This document shows, in pieces, positions 37,424 to 47,902 of a stretch of 64,000 nucleotides of DNA; position 1 is the stretch's first letter, and each line of letters opens with the position of its first letter. The notes beneath the pieces were generated by a model. That model made no database searches. It was given only the letters and a program-made list of their open reading frames with translations, and was not told the origin of the DNA. The position numbers and the translations under genes were made by a program. This stretch comes from an uncultured Bacteroidaceae bacterium (GTDB lineage Bacteria; Bacteroidota; Bacteroidia; Bacteroidales; Bacteroidaceae): NCBI GenBank assembly GCA_905235575.1, contig CAJOLZ010000002.1:173248-237247 (forward strand), written 5' to 3'.

Positions 37424-40400
37424 ATGGGAAAATATTTTGCTGAGCGGGGGAAACTGAACCTGAGTGAGGTTAACAAGGAGGTGCTGGCGCAGTGGGACGA
37501 CGAGAATGTCTTCGGGCGCAGTATTGAGGAACGCGAGGGTTGTCCTTCGTTTATTTTCTTCGAGGGTCCTCCTTCGGCGAACGGTCACCCAGGCATTCAT
37601 CATGTCTTGGCGCGCAGTATCAAGGATGTGTTCTGTCGTTTCCGCACGATGAGGGGCTTCCGCGTGGAGCGCAAGGCTGGCTGGGATACGCACGGCCTGC
37701 CTGTGGAACTGGGTGTGGAGAAGGAACTGGGCATCACGAAGGAGGATATCGGCAAGTCTATCAGCATTGAGGACTATAACCGGAAGTGCCGCGAGAATGT
37801 GATGATGTTCACCAGTGAATGGACCGACCTGAGCCGCCGCATGGGGTACTGGGTGGACATGGAGCATCCTTACATTACGTATGACAATAAGTATATCGAG
37901 ACGCTGTGGTGGTTGCTGAAGCGTCTCTACGAGAAGGGTCTGCTCTACAAGGGCTATACGATTCAGCCTTACAGCCCTGCAGCCGGTACGGGCCTGAGCA
38001 GCCATGAACTGAACCAGCCGGGTTGTTACCGCGACGTGAAGGACACGACGGTGACGGCTCAGTTTGCTATCACGGAGAAGCTTGGCGGTGTGGAGAATGC
38101 CGAGGGGCTGCCGCTCTATATGCTGGCGTGGACGACGACGCCCTGGACGCTGCCTTCGAACACGGCGCTCTGTGTGGGTCCGAAGATTGACTATGTGGTG
38201 GTGAAGGGGCAGAATCCTTATTCGAAGGAGGAAGCGCTCTACATTGTGGCCGAAGCGCGCCGCGAGGTTTATTTCCCGGAAGGAAAGTCTGAGGATATCG
38301 TTTGGCGCGGTACGGGTGCCGACCTCTTGGGCCTGCACTATCGGCAACTCTTCCCGTGGGTGAAACCTACGGAGGTGAAGGAGGGCGTGTTCGTTACAAA
38401 GGTGGAAGATGCCTTCCGTGTTATCCCAGGCGATTATGTGACGACTGAGGACGGTACGGGCATCGTTCATATTGCGCCGACGTTTGGTGCAGACGATGCG
38501 AAGGTGGCTCGCGATGCAGGTGTCCCTGCGCTCTTTGTCGTGGACCGTCTGGGTGACCCTCGTCCGATGGTGGACTTTACGGGTAAGTATTTCTTGCCTG
38601 AAGATATGGACCAGAAGTTTTACGAAACTTGTGTTGACCACGAGGCTTATGCCCAGCATCAGGGGGCTTTCGTGAAGAATGCCTACGATCCTCGCTTCGC
38701 GGCTCTTGACGAGAAGGAATTGGCGAAGACGGAGGACCTGAACATCGTTCTCTGCATGGAGATGAAGCAGGCTGGCCTGGCTTTCAAGATTGAGAAACAT
38801 GTTCATAATTATCCGCATTGCTGGCGCACCGACAAGCCTGTGCTTTATTATCCGCTGGACAGCTGGTTCATAAAGGCTTCGGCGGTGAAGGAAAGGATGC
38901 AGGAACTGAACCGCACCATCTTGTGGAAACCTGAGAGCACCGGTACGGGTCGCTTCGGCAAATGGCTCGAGAACCTGAACGACTGGAACCTGAGCCGTAG
39001 CCGCTATTGGGGAACTCCGTTGCCCATCTGGCGCAACAAAGACACGAAGGAGGAGAAGTGCATCGGCTCGGTGGAAGAGCTCTATCGCGAGATTGAATGT
39101 GCCGTAGAGGCTGGTGTGATGAAGAGCAATCCGCTGAAGGAACGTGGTTTCAAGCCGAGCGACATGTCGCAAGAGAATTATGACCGCATCGACCTTCATC
39201 GTCCTTACGTTGACGAAATCCGACTGGTGGGCGAGAGTGGTGCCGAACTGAAGCGTGAGACGGACCTGATTGATGTCTGGTTTGACTCGGGTGCCATGCC
39301 TTACGCTCAGATTCATTATCCTTTCGAAAACAAGGAGAAACTGGATAACCGACAGGCTTTCCCTGCCGACTTCATCGCCGAAGGTGTCGACCAGACGCGT
39401 GGTTGGTTCTATACGCTCCATGCCATTGCTACTATGGTTTCGGATTCTGTGGCCTACAAGGCTGTGATCAGCAACGGACTGGTTCTGGATAAGAACGGAA
39501 TGAAGATGAGCAAACGTCTGGGAAATGCTATCGACCCCTTTGGCGCCATCGAAGAATATGGTTCGGACGCTGTCCGCTGGTACATGATTACGAACAGCGC
39601 ACCTTGGGACAACTTGAAGTTCGACATCGAAGGTGTGCAAGAAGTTAGCCGCACCTTCTTCGGCAAGTTGTTCCAGACCTACAGTTTCCTGACAATGTAT
39701 GCCAATGTTGACGGCTGGCACTATGAGGAAGAGAATGTTCCGATGAGCGACCGTCCCGAGATGGACCGCTGGATTCTCTCGGAACTGAACTCGCTGGTGC
39801 TTCAGGTTACCGAATGTTACGAATCATACGAACCGACACGAGCCGGACGTCTCATTCAATCGTTTGTCGTGGACAATGTGAGCAATTGGTTTGTCCGCCT
39901 GAGCAAGAAACGCTTCTGGGGTTCGGCGATGAGTCTCGACAAACTGAGCGCCTATCAGACGTTATATACTTGTCTGGAGACTGTGGCACGCTTGATGGCT
40001 CCCATTGCTCCTTTCTATGCCGACCGTCTCTATCGTGACTTGAATGAAGCAACCGGCAAGGAGAAACTTCAGAGTGTTCACCTGGCATCGTTCCCCGTGG
40101 CCGACGAAAGTCTGATAGATAAAGAACAGGAGCAACGGATGGAACTGGCACAGCAGTTGACCTCGATGATACTCTCTCTTCGAAAGAAGGAGCAGATTGT
40201 TGTGAAACAACCTCTGCAGCGCATCGCCATCCCTGCCATCGATGCAGAGCAACAGCAACGCATCACGGCCATGAAACAACTTATTCTGGATGAAGTGAAC
40301 GTCAAGGAACTGGAGTTTGTTGAAGCCCAAGGCATGCTGGTGAAGAAGGTGAAGTGCAACTTCCGCACAATGGGTAAGAAGTTCGGCAAGTTAATGAAAG

Positions 40401-40819
40401 CAGTAAACGAAGCCGTCACCTCGATGTCGCAGGAGCAGATAGCACGTCTGGAAAGTGAAGAACATCTGCCACTGAAACTCTCGACAGGAGAAGATGTGAC
40501 CGTCGATCTGGAGGATATCGAAATCTTCAGCGAAGACATCCCAGGATGGAGTGTCGCCAACGAAGGTACGCTGACCGTGGCTCTCGATCTGACCATTACT
40601 GAAGACTTGCGACTCGAGGGTATTGCCCGTGAATTGATTCGCAGCATTCAGACTTTGCGCAAAGACAGCGGATTCGAGATAACAGACCGCATTCGAGTGA
40701 CGATTCCCGAAAACGAGGATAACAAGGCTTGTCTCGGTGCATTCGAACAATACATCGCATCGCAAGTGTTGGCCGATGAAGTTGCACTCGGCAATGAACT
40801 TAACGTGAGAAAAATATAA
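37424..40819 (+). CDS. ileS: Isoleucyl-tRNA synthetase
   Basis: GPPSANGHPGIHHVLAR, GWDTHGLPVE, NGMKMSKRLGN (KMSKR), ~1131 aa. Confidence 0.97.
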   Translation: MGKYFAERGKLNLSEVNKEVLAQWDDENVFGRSIEEREGCPSFIFFEGPPSANGHPGIHHVLARSIKDVFCRFRTMRGFRVERKAGWDTHGLPVELGVEKELGITKEDIGKSISIEDYNRKCRENVMMFTSEWTDLSRRMGYWVDMEHPYITYDNKYIETLWWLLKRLYEKGLLYKGYTIQPYSPAAGTGLSSHELNQPGCYRDVKDTTVTAQFAITEKLGGVENAEGLPLYMLAWTTTPWTLPSNTALCVGPKIDYVVVKGQNPYSKEEALYIVAEARREVYFPEGKSEDIVWRGTGADLLGLHYRQLFPWVKPTEVKEGVFVTKVEDAFRVIPGDYVTTEDGTGIVHIAPTFGADDAKVARDAGVPALFVVDRLGDPRPMVDFTGKYFLPEDMDQKFYETCVDHEAYAQHQGAFVKNAYDPRFAALDEKELAKTEDLNIVLCMEMKQAGLAFKIEKHVHNYPHCWRTDKPVLYYPLDSWFIKASAVKERMQELNRTILWKPESTGTGRFGKWLENLNDWNLSRSRYWGTPLPIWRNKDTKEEKCIGSVEELYREIECAVEAGVMKSNPLKERGFKPSDMSQENYDRIDLHRPYVDEIRLVGESGAELKRETDLIDVWFDSGAMPYAQIHYPFENKEKLDNRQAFPADFIAEGVDQTRGWFYTLHAIATMVSDSVAYKAVISNGLVLDKNGMKMSKRLGNAIDPFGAIEEYGSDAVRWYMITNSAPWDNLKFDIEGVQEVSRTFFGKLFQTYSFLTMYANVDGWHYEEENVPMSDRPEMDRWILSELNSLVLQVTECYESYEPTRAGRLIQSFVVDNVSNWFVRLSKKRFWGSAMSLDKLSAYQTLYTCLETVARLMAPIAPFYADRLYRDLNEATGKEKLQSVHLASFPVADESLIDKEQEQRMELAQQLTSMILSLRKKEQIVVKQPLQRIAIPAIDAEQQQRITAMKQLILDEVNVKELEFVEAQGMLVKKVKCNFRTMGKKFGKLMKAVNEAVTSMSQEQIARLESEEHLPLKLSTGEDVTVDLEDIEIFSEDIPGWSVANEGTLTVALDLTITEDLRLEGIARELIRSIQTLRKDSGFEITDRIRVTIPENEDNKACLGAFEQYIASQVLADEVALGNELNVRKI

Positions 40820-40849
40820 TATCCACCCTTAATGTTTGTATAGTAAACT

Positions 40850-41236
40850 ATGGAAGTGAAAGTGAGATATTCCGACGAAGAATTGGAGGAATTCCGCCAG
40901 TTAATTCAAGAGAAGCTGGCCGTAGCTCGCAAGGATTATGAGACGCTGATGGATCAGCTGACGAACCGCAAAGGTAATGGTGTTGATGACACAACTCCCA
41001 CCTTTCATGCTCTCGAGGAAGGTGCAGCCACGCAGTTCAAGGAAGCTACAATGAGCATGGCTGCCAGAACGCAGAAGTTCATAAAGGGGCTTGAGGCTGC
41101 GCTCATCCGCATCGACAACAAGACCTATGGTGTCTGCCGCGAGACGGGAAAACTGATACCCAAAGAACGTCTGAGAGCCGTTCCTCATGCCACCCTTAGC
41201 ATTGAGGCAAAACAGATGCGTGACAGGAGAAAATAG
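40850..41236 (+). CDS. TraR/DksA family zinc-finger-like regulator
   Basis: AALIRIDNKTYGVCRETGKLIPKERLRAVPHATLSIEAKQ. Confidence 0.88.
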   Translation: MEVKVRYSDEELEEFRQLIQEKLAVARKDYETLMDQLTNRKGNGVDDTTPTFHALEEGAATQFKEATMSMAARTQKFIKGLEAALIRIDNKTYGVCRETGKLIPKERLRAVPHATLSIEAKQMRDRRK

Positions 41237-41237
41237 A

Positions 41238-41843
41238 ATGCTGAAGAAAAGACTGCAGACGACGCTGGCAGTTCTTCTGACAGTGGGAATCCTGATTATT
41301 GACCAAGTCATCAAGATCTCGGTCAAGACAGGAATGTCGCTCCACGAGAGCCGTCGCGTTACCGATTGGTTCTATATTCTCTTTACGGAGAATCGTGGAA
41401 TGGCCTTCGGTATCGAAATCTTCGACAAGTATTTCCTCACCAGTTTCCGCATCGTAGCCGTTGCAGTCCTCTCCTGGTATATTTACCGACGAATCCGTCA
41501 AGGTATCAAATGGGGCTTCCTTATTTGCCTTATCATGATATTGGCCGGAGCTGCAGGAAACATCATCGATTGTCTCTTCTATGGGATGATATTCAATGAC
41601 CCCATTCCTCCCGGTGTGGCAGAGTTTGTTCCGTGGGGTTGCGGCTATGCTCCGGTTATGTTGGGGCGTGTGGTAGATATGTTTTATTTCCCGCTTGTCG
41701 AATGGGATTGGCCTCACTGGCTTCCATTCTGTGGCGGAGAACATTTCATCTTCTTTAGTCCAGTCTTTAATTTTGCAGACGCCTGCATATCATGCGGTTG
41801 CGTCGCTTTGGTGATATTCTACTACAAGTCTTTCCGTGAATGA
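41238..41843 (+). CDS. lspA: Lipoprotein signal peptidase
   Basis: LIIDQVIKISVK, FTENRGMAFG, GAAGNIIDCLFYGMIF, FNFADACISCG. Confidence 0.92.
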   Translation: MLKKRLQTTLAVLLTVGILIIDQVIKISVKTGMSLHESRRVTDWFYILFTENRGMAFGIEIFDKYFLTSFRIVAVAVLSWYIYRRIRQGIKWGFLICLIMILAGAAGNIIDCLFYGMIFNDPIPPGVAEFVPWGCGYAPVMLGRVVDMFYFPLVEWDWPHWLPFCGGEHFIFFSPVFNFADACISCGCVALVIFYYKSFRE

Positions 41844-42844
41844 GACATCTCCATCTCTTCCTCTTAGGCCTACTTATGCTTTCGGCGTGCAAACCAAGTC
41901 GCCCCAGCTATGTAATCTCCGAAAAGAAGATGGAAGACATCATGGTAGACTATCATTTGGCACAGGGAATAGCCGATGTCCAAGGAGGAAATCGTGAAGT
42001 GCAGACCTACAAGAATGTGCAGGCGGTTTTCCGAAAATACAATGTCACAGAGGAACGTTTCGATTCGTCGCTGATTTACTACAGCACGTATTCCGAAAAG
42101 ATGTCTGAGATATACAAGCGTGTGGCACTTCGTGTAGAAACGATGGCATCGCTGATGGGTGTTGACGCTCAACAACCTTCTCAAGACAGATATGCTGACC
42201 TGACCAGCGAGGGCGACACCGCAAACATTTGGTCAGACCAACCCTTTGTCATTCTTCAGCCGAACAAGTTGCAGAACATGTTCAGCTTCTTCATCCCAGC
42301 CGATTCAACATTCCGTCTTGGCGACAGTTTCCTATGGCGCTTCAATACGAATTTCCGTATTCAAAATCAAAAGGGCGATGTCTATTCTATTCTCTTGATA
42401 CGCTACGAGACGGAAGAAGAAGACACCGTGGCCAATGGAATGGTTACTCTCAGCGACTCGAAACTCTATGAGATAGACTATACTCCCGACATGCGTCTCG
42501 ACAGCCTGCGCATCAAGAATATCAGCGGTTATATCTTCTGGTCTCTGCCCGACAAGAAGAACGCAGGCGATTTTTCCTTGCTTATCGTGAAAGATATTAG
42601 CCTGATTCGTTTCCACAAACAAGAATCCGAATCAGAAGAGACAGATGTACTTCAACTCGATTCGCTCGAGACCGACAGCATCAGTGAGGACGTTCAGCCT
42701 GTTGCACCTGTTCGTCTGAGTCCTACCGAGCGTCGCGATCAACAACCTCGCGAACAAAAACAACGAATCAAGAAGGAGTCTCCCATAGATCCCAACCTGC
42801 TTAACCCTGCACCACGTCGGCAACAGCCTAACCAACGCAAATGA
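41840..42844 (+). CDS. DUF4296-like lipoprotein
   Basis: Lipobox LLMLSACKPS, EKKMEDIMVDYHLAQG. Confidence 0.8.
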   Translation: MRHLHLFLLGLLMLSACKPSRPSYVISEKKMEDIMVDYHLAQGIADVQGGNREVQTYKNVQAVFRKYNVTEERFDSSLIYYSTYSEKMSEIYKRVALRVETMASLMGVDAQQPSQDRYADLTSEGDTANIWSDQPFVILQPNKLQNMFSFFIPADSTFRLGDSFLWRFNTNFRIQNQKGDVYSILLIRYETEEEDTVANGMVTLSDSKLYEIDYTPDMRLDSLRIKNISGYIFWSLPDKKNAGDFSLLIVKDISLIRFHKQESESEETDVLQLDSLETDSISEDVQPVAPVRLSPTERRDQQPREQKQRIKKESPIDPNLLNPAPRRQQPNQRK

Positions 42845-43011
42845 CACGAAAACTGGCATACAATAGGTTGCGTTTTCCCGATGGTACAGAGTCTTTCGGA
42901 CCGTTTGTAGTTTGCATCGACGACCACGGTAACCACATCTCACACCACAGACTCGTTTGTGAAGAAGAATCTACCGAGTGGGTTGGTGGGACTTTCGAGA
43001 TAATGGATTAG
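42841..43011 (+). CDS. Small conserved-looking protein (56 aa), overlaps previous stop
   Basis: ATGA overlap at 42841; MTRKLAYNRLRFPDGTESFGPFVVCIDDHGNHISHHRLVCEEESTEWVGGTFEIMD. Confidence 0.65.
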   Translation: MTRKLAYNRLRFPDGTESFGPFVVCIDDHGNHISHHRLVCEEESTEWVGGTFEIMD

Positions 43012-43042
43012 AATATTTATAAAGAAATAAATCAATTCAATT

Positions 43043-43315
43043 ATGGAAAAGACTATCATAACAGTGGTGGGGAAAGATACCACCGGTATCATCGCACATG
43101 TTTGCACCTATCTGGCAGACAATGAAATCAACATTCTGGACATCTCGCAAACCATCGTACAGGGATATTTCAACATGATGATGATTGCTGACTTTGCCCA
43201 CATTCAGAAGCCTTTCACTCAGATTGCTTCGGAACTTAATGAAGTAGGGGAGCGACTTGGGGTGCAGGTTAAATGCCAGCGTGAAGAGATTTTCGAGAAG
43301 ATGCATCGAATCTGA
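43043..43315 (+). CDS. ACT domain protein (UPF0237 family)
   Basis: ITVVGKDTTGIIAHVCTYLADNEINILDISQTIVQGYFNMMMI; followed by a UPF0210 gene, the usual partner. Confidence 0.9.
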   Translation: MEKTIITVVGKDTTGIIAHVCTYLADNEINILDISQTIVQGYFNMMMIADFAHIQKPFTQIASELNEVGERLGVQVKCQREEIFEKMHRI

Positions 43316-43339
43316 TAAACCTCAAACCCATTGCAAACG

Positions 43340-44693
43340 ATGATTAACATAAACGAAGTCATTGAGACCAACAAGATGGTGGAGGAGGAAACCCTCGACG
43401 TACGCACCATCACGATGGGAATCAATTTGTTGGATTGTGCAGACAGCGACCTCGACCGCTGTTGTGAGCGCATCTATAAGAAGATAACCACACTGGCTCG
43501 AAACCTTGTATCCACGGGCGAGGAAATCAGTTGTGAGATTGGCATACCCATTGTCAACAAGCGTGTTAGCATCACTCCCATCAGTCTTGTCGGCGGTTCG
43601 TGCTGCAAGACTCCAGCTGATTTCGTCAAAATTGCCCGTACGCTTGATAAGGCAGCGAAGGAGATTGGCATCAACTTCATGGGTGGATACAGTGCTATTG
43701 TCAGCAAAGGCATGAGCGCTGCCGATGAACTTTTGATTCGTTCCATACCCGAAGCCCTTGCTTGCACGGAACGTATCTGCAGCAGCGTGAATGTTGGAAG
43801 TACCAAGACTGGTATCAACATGGATGCCGTGCGGCTGATGGGTGAGATTATCCGAGAGACAGCTGAAGCCACACGCGAACGTGACTCTCTGGGCTGTGCC
43901 AAGTTGGTTGTGTTGTGCAATGCCCCTGACGACAATCCTTTCATGGCGGGTGCTTTCCATGGGGTGAGCGAAGACGATGCCATCATCAACGTCGGCGTGA
44001 GTGGTCCGGGTGTGGTTCACTATGCACTGAAGAGCATTCGTGGAGCCAGTTTCGAAGTGCTCTGCGAGACCATCAAGCGCACGGCGTTCAAGATTACCCG
44101 CGTAGGTCAGTATGTGGCTCAGGAAGCCAGCCGACGCCTGGGTGTTCCGTTTGGAATCATCGACTTGAGTTTAGCTCCCACGCCTGCCATTGGCGATTCC
44201 GTGGCCGACATTCTTTGTGAAATCGGACTTGAGCATGCAGGTGCTCCCGGTACGACAGCGGCGCTTGCACTTCTGAACGACCAGGTGAAGAAGGGCGGCG
44301 TAATGGCAAGTTCGTATGTGGGCGGCTTGAGTGGCGCATTCATCCCCGTGAGCGAGGACCAAGGCATGGTGGATGCCGTGTTGGCTGGTGCACTCACGTT
44401 GGAGAAACTCGAAGCCATGACGTGCCGGTCTCGATATGATTGCCATTCCGGGCGACACACCGGCTTCGTCCATCAGCGGACTGATAGCTGACGAATCGGC
44501 TATAGGTATGGTGAATCAGAAGACGACAGCCGTGCGCATCATACCTGTCATTGGTAAGGGAGTAGGGGAGAGCGTGCAGTTCGGCGGACTGCTGGGTGCG
44601 GCTCCCATCATGCCCATCAATCGTTTTAGCTGCGAGGCTTTCATCAACCGCAAGGGACGTATCCCTGCGCCAATCCATTCATTCAAAAACTAA
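43340..44693 (+). pseudogene. UPF0210/PFL family protein gene, frameshifted near 44420-44428
   Basis: First frame ends ...[19 protein letters not shown]; second frame (from about 44427) continues [41 protein letters not shown]. Confidence 0.85.
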
Positions 44694-44702
44694 TCTGTCA
44701 GC

Positions 44703-45683
44703 ATGAAAAGAATTCTCATCGTCTTGCTTGCACTGCTGACATTGTCGCAGGTGGAGGCAAAAAAGAAAAAGACCAGCGGCAACCCGATTTTCACCGGATG
44801 GTATGCCGACCCCGAGGGGGCTGTCATGGGCGGTCGCTATTGGGTCTTCCCCACATACAGCGCGCCTTATGAACAGCAGACATTCTTCGACGCATTCTCA
44901 TCGTCCGACTTAATCACGTGGACCAAGCATGAGCGCGTGCTCGAGCAGAAAAACATCCCTTGGCTGAAGAAGGCATTATGGGCACCGGCTGTTATCGAGG
45001 CGAACAATAAATTCTATCTCTTCTTTGGCGGAAATGATGTCCACGAAGGTGAGGTCGGCGGCATTGGCGTGGCTGTGTCTGACAAACCCGAAGGGCCCTA
45101 TGTCGATGCGCTTGGCAAGCCTCTTATCAACGAAATTGTGAACGGCGCACAGCCCATCGACCAGTTCGTATTCCGCGACGACGACGGTCAGTATTATATG
45201 TATTACGGTGGATGGCAACACTGCAACGTATGTCGTCTGAGTCCCGACCTCCTCTCCATCATTCCCTGGCCCGACGGACAGAAGTTCCACGAGATAACGC
45301 CCAGCAGAAGCTACGTGGAGGGCCCGTTTATGCTGAAACGCAACGGCAAATACTATTTCATGTGGAGCGAAGGTGGGTGGACTGGTCCCAACTATTGCGT
45401 GGCATACGCAATCAGCGACAGCCCCTTTGGACCCTTCCGTCGCATCGGTAAGATTCTGGAGCAAGACCCGAAGGTGGCTCGCGGAGCCGGACATCATTCC
45501 GTGATTCAGATTCCAGGCAAGGACGAGTATTACATCATCTACCATCGCCGTCCGCTCAGCGAGAACGATGGCAACAGTCGCGAGACGTGCATCGACCGAT
45601 TGATTTTCAACGCCGACGGCACCATCCAGCCTGTGAAGATGACCTTCGAGGGAGTGGAGGCTCGTAAACTCAAGAAACGCTGA
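44703..45683 (+). CDS. Secreted glycoside hydrolase family 43-like protein
   Basis: Signal peptide; NPIFTGWYADPEGAVMGGRYWVFPTYS; LWAPAVIEANNKFYLFFGG; YVEGPFMLKRNGKYYFMWSEGGW. Confidence 0.88.
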   Translation: MKRILIVLLALLTLSQVEAKKKKTSGNPIFTGWYADPEGAVMGGRYWVFPTYSAPYEQQTFFDAFSSSDLITWTKHERVLEQKNIPWLKKALWAPAVIEANNKFYLFFGGNDVHEGEVGGIGVAVSDKPEGPYVDALGKPLINEIVNGAQPIDQFVFRDDDGQYYMYYGGWQHCNVCRLSPDLLSIIPWPDGQKFHEITPSRSYVEGPFMLKRNGKYYFMWSEGGWTGPNYCVAYAISDSPFGPFRRIGKILEQDPKVARGAGHHSVIQIPGKDEYYIIYHRRPLSENDGNSRETCIDRLIFNADGTIQPVKMTFEGVEARKLKKR

Positions 45684-45824
45684 ACCTCTCCCTATACCTT
45701 ATTATAATATAACGCAGGCGCTGTTCATATCCGAATCGGATGTGCAGCGCCTGTGTTGTATATGTCTGTCTTCGTTTTCGAGTTTAACCCGAGAATGTCG
45801 TTTTGACGACAAAATAGTCTTCTG

Positions 45825-45913
45825 AAATGCACTGTGGTGCGACGCTTGTCGCAGCGTGATGCGACAGCCTGCGGAGCACGTTGCGACAAGCGTCGAAGCA
45901 CGGTGCGTTTTTT
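45825..45913. repeat. 22-nt-period GCAC repeat array
   Basis: Unit starts 45829, 45851, 45873, 45895; long imperfect palindrome ending GCGTTTTTT. Confidence 0.92.
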
Positions 45914-45937
45914 GTAGCTTTTCGCTGCCCCCATTTT

Positions 45938-45980
45938 GTTATTCTTCAACATCCGACGTGTCGGGTGTTGAAGAATGACA
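45938..45980. repeat. Near-perfect palindrome TGTTATTCTTCAACATCCGAC-GT-GTCGGGTGTTGAAGAATGACA
   Basis: Arms directly readable, 2-nt centre. Confidence 0.9.
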
Positions 45981-46237
45981 CGCAGTTGATGTTGAAAAAT
46001 GATAGATTTGTAAGCAAAAGTATCTAAAAACACGACAAAGATAGCCTTAACTTCAAATTCATATCCGTTTTATTCGCATTTCCGAAAAATGTACGTATCT
46101 TTGTCATATCGAATGGCTATTTTATCACGCAGACAGATAGTCACGCGATTAAGAGAGCATTCTAGTTTTCTTCGACTATAGCAAAATATGGAAAAAATCA
46201 ATTCATTGAAGGATAAATTATAATCATAACTAAACCA

Positions 46238-47902
46238 ATGAAACAAAATTACATTAAATCATTATTGGCATCGCTGGTAGCCTTGCTGACACCCATGAGT
46301 CTGATGGCTTTGGAAAAAGATGGTCTCGAATATTTAATCAGTTCGGCAGAAGACCTGATGGAGTTTGCGCAACTTGTAAATGCTGGTGAAATCGAAGCCG
46401 AAGCCCAATTGATGGCCGACATTGATACGAGGAAACTTGGCAAAGATTTTATTCCAATTGGGACGCAAGAGAATCCATACTGCGGACGGTTCTATGGTAA
46501 TAATCATCGGATTACGATAGACCTTGTTTCTACCCACGACAACTATGGATTGTTTTCTTCTCTGAATAAGAGCGGTTATATATCGAACCTATATGTCGAT
46601 GGCACTATAGAAGCTAAACACAACAATGTGGGCGGCATCGTGGGTATGATTTCAAGTATTCCCTCTGTGCAAGAGTGTACATCCAATGTCAATATTACCG
46701 TTAGCAAGCGAGACGTTCACGACATCGGCGGCATCATTGGATGGAGCTATTGTCTTCCCGGAATTAATATTGCACACGTAGAGAATTGTATCTACACAGG
46801 GCATATAATGGGGCATACCGACGGCAGCTGTGCTGGAATCGTAGGATTTTGTCATACAGGCTACGATGCCGAGAATCGTAGACGTGGAACTAGTATTAGG
46901 AACTGTCTTGTGACGGGTGTGGTGGACATAGAGATTCCCACTCTAACTAATCATATTATTGCTGGCGGAGAAACACCGTATACAGATATCAAGAACTGTT
47001 ATTTTATAAATCCGTGTGAAATTGATGGGGAATTCTATGATATAGGCGTTGAACGAGGCGGTATGACACGAGTGACCATGGAACAAGTGGAGAGCGGGGA
47101 AGTATGCTATCGCTTAAATGTCGATCCGTTTGCAGCTATCTTAGGCGCACAACGTCGTACGACCATCTTCCGTCAGAATATCGGAGTGGACAAATATCCC
47201 GTATATGACATCTCGCATGGCATAGTTACTAAAATTGAGTCTTTTGGTTATGGAACCTGGGCCGGGGGTAGTTTCAATGGTGTTGGAAGTGCAGCCCGTA
47301 CGCCAAAAGGTGTGGAGGCATTCGCCGGTACAATTGATGGGGACACTCTAATACTCCATCCTGTAAAGGTTATGGATGGAAGTCAAGGAATAGCCTATAT
47401 TATTAAAGGTGAACCCGGCTACTATAGTCTTATGCCCACCAGCGAGAAACCTACAGCTGTTAAAAACAATCTGAGTGGCGGCATTGAATGTGTTGATACC
47501 CGATATGCTACATATTATGTATTAGGTGTGGAGAACGATGTCGTAGGATTCTACAGACTTGGTTCTTACATTAAAGCGCTTGACTCGTTCACGGCCTTTA
47601 TATTAGATCGAGACCTTGACGCTGACGTGAATATGCTTCCTTTCGTTTTCGAAGGCCCGACCATTGGTGACGCCAACGGTGACGGTAAGGTCACCATCAC
47701 TGATGCTGTGGCAGTGGTGAACTACATCTTGGGCACCACGCAGGAGAAGTTCGACAAATTAGCCGCAGATGTTAACGAAGATGGAGAGATAACCATCACC
47801 GACGCCGTGGGTATCGTGAACATCATCCTCAATGCCGATTCTGCCGGTGTGAAAGAACGTCGCGAGCGGGAGGAGGTGACGACCGAAAGAGAACCGGACT
47901 AA
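46238..47902 (+). CDS. Secreted protein with GLUG-like repeats and a C-terminal dockerin-like tail
   Basis: Signal peptide; NVGGIVGMIS and DIGGIIGWSY repeats; GDANGDGKVTITDAVAVVNYILG...DVNEDGEITITDAVGIVNIIL. Confidence 0.8.
   Translation: MKQNYIKSLLASLVALLTPMSLMALEKDGLEYLISSAEDLMEFAQLVNAGEIEAEAQLMADIDTRKLGKDFIPIGTQENPYCGRFYGNNHRITIDLVSTHDNYGLFSSLNKSGYISNLYVDGTIEAKHNNVGGIVGMISSIPSVQECTSNVNITVSKRDVHDIGGIIGWSYCLPGINIAHVENCIYTGHIMGHTDGSCAGIVGFCHTGYDAENRRRGTSIRNCLVTGVVDIEIPTLTNHIIAGGETPYTDIKNCYFINPCEIDGEFYDIGVERGGMTRVTMEQVESGEVCYRLNVDPFAAILGAQRRTTIFRQNIGVDKYPVYDISHGIVTKIESFGYGTWAGGSFNGVGSAARTPKGVEAFAGTIDGDTLILHPVKVMDGSQGIAYIIKGEPGYYSLMPTSEKPTAVKNNLSGGIECVDTRYATYYVLGVENDVVGFYRLGSYIKALDSFTAFILDRDLDADVNMLPFVFEGPTIGDANGDGKVTITDAVAVVNYILGTTQEKFDKLAADVNEDGEITITDAVGIVNIILNADSAGVKERREREEVTTEREPD

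Noticed and set aside
37304-39721. 805-aa minus-strand ORF opposite ileS
   Set aside because: Antisense to a clear isoleucyl-tRNA synthetase; no start signals or domain.
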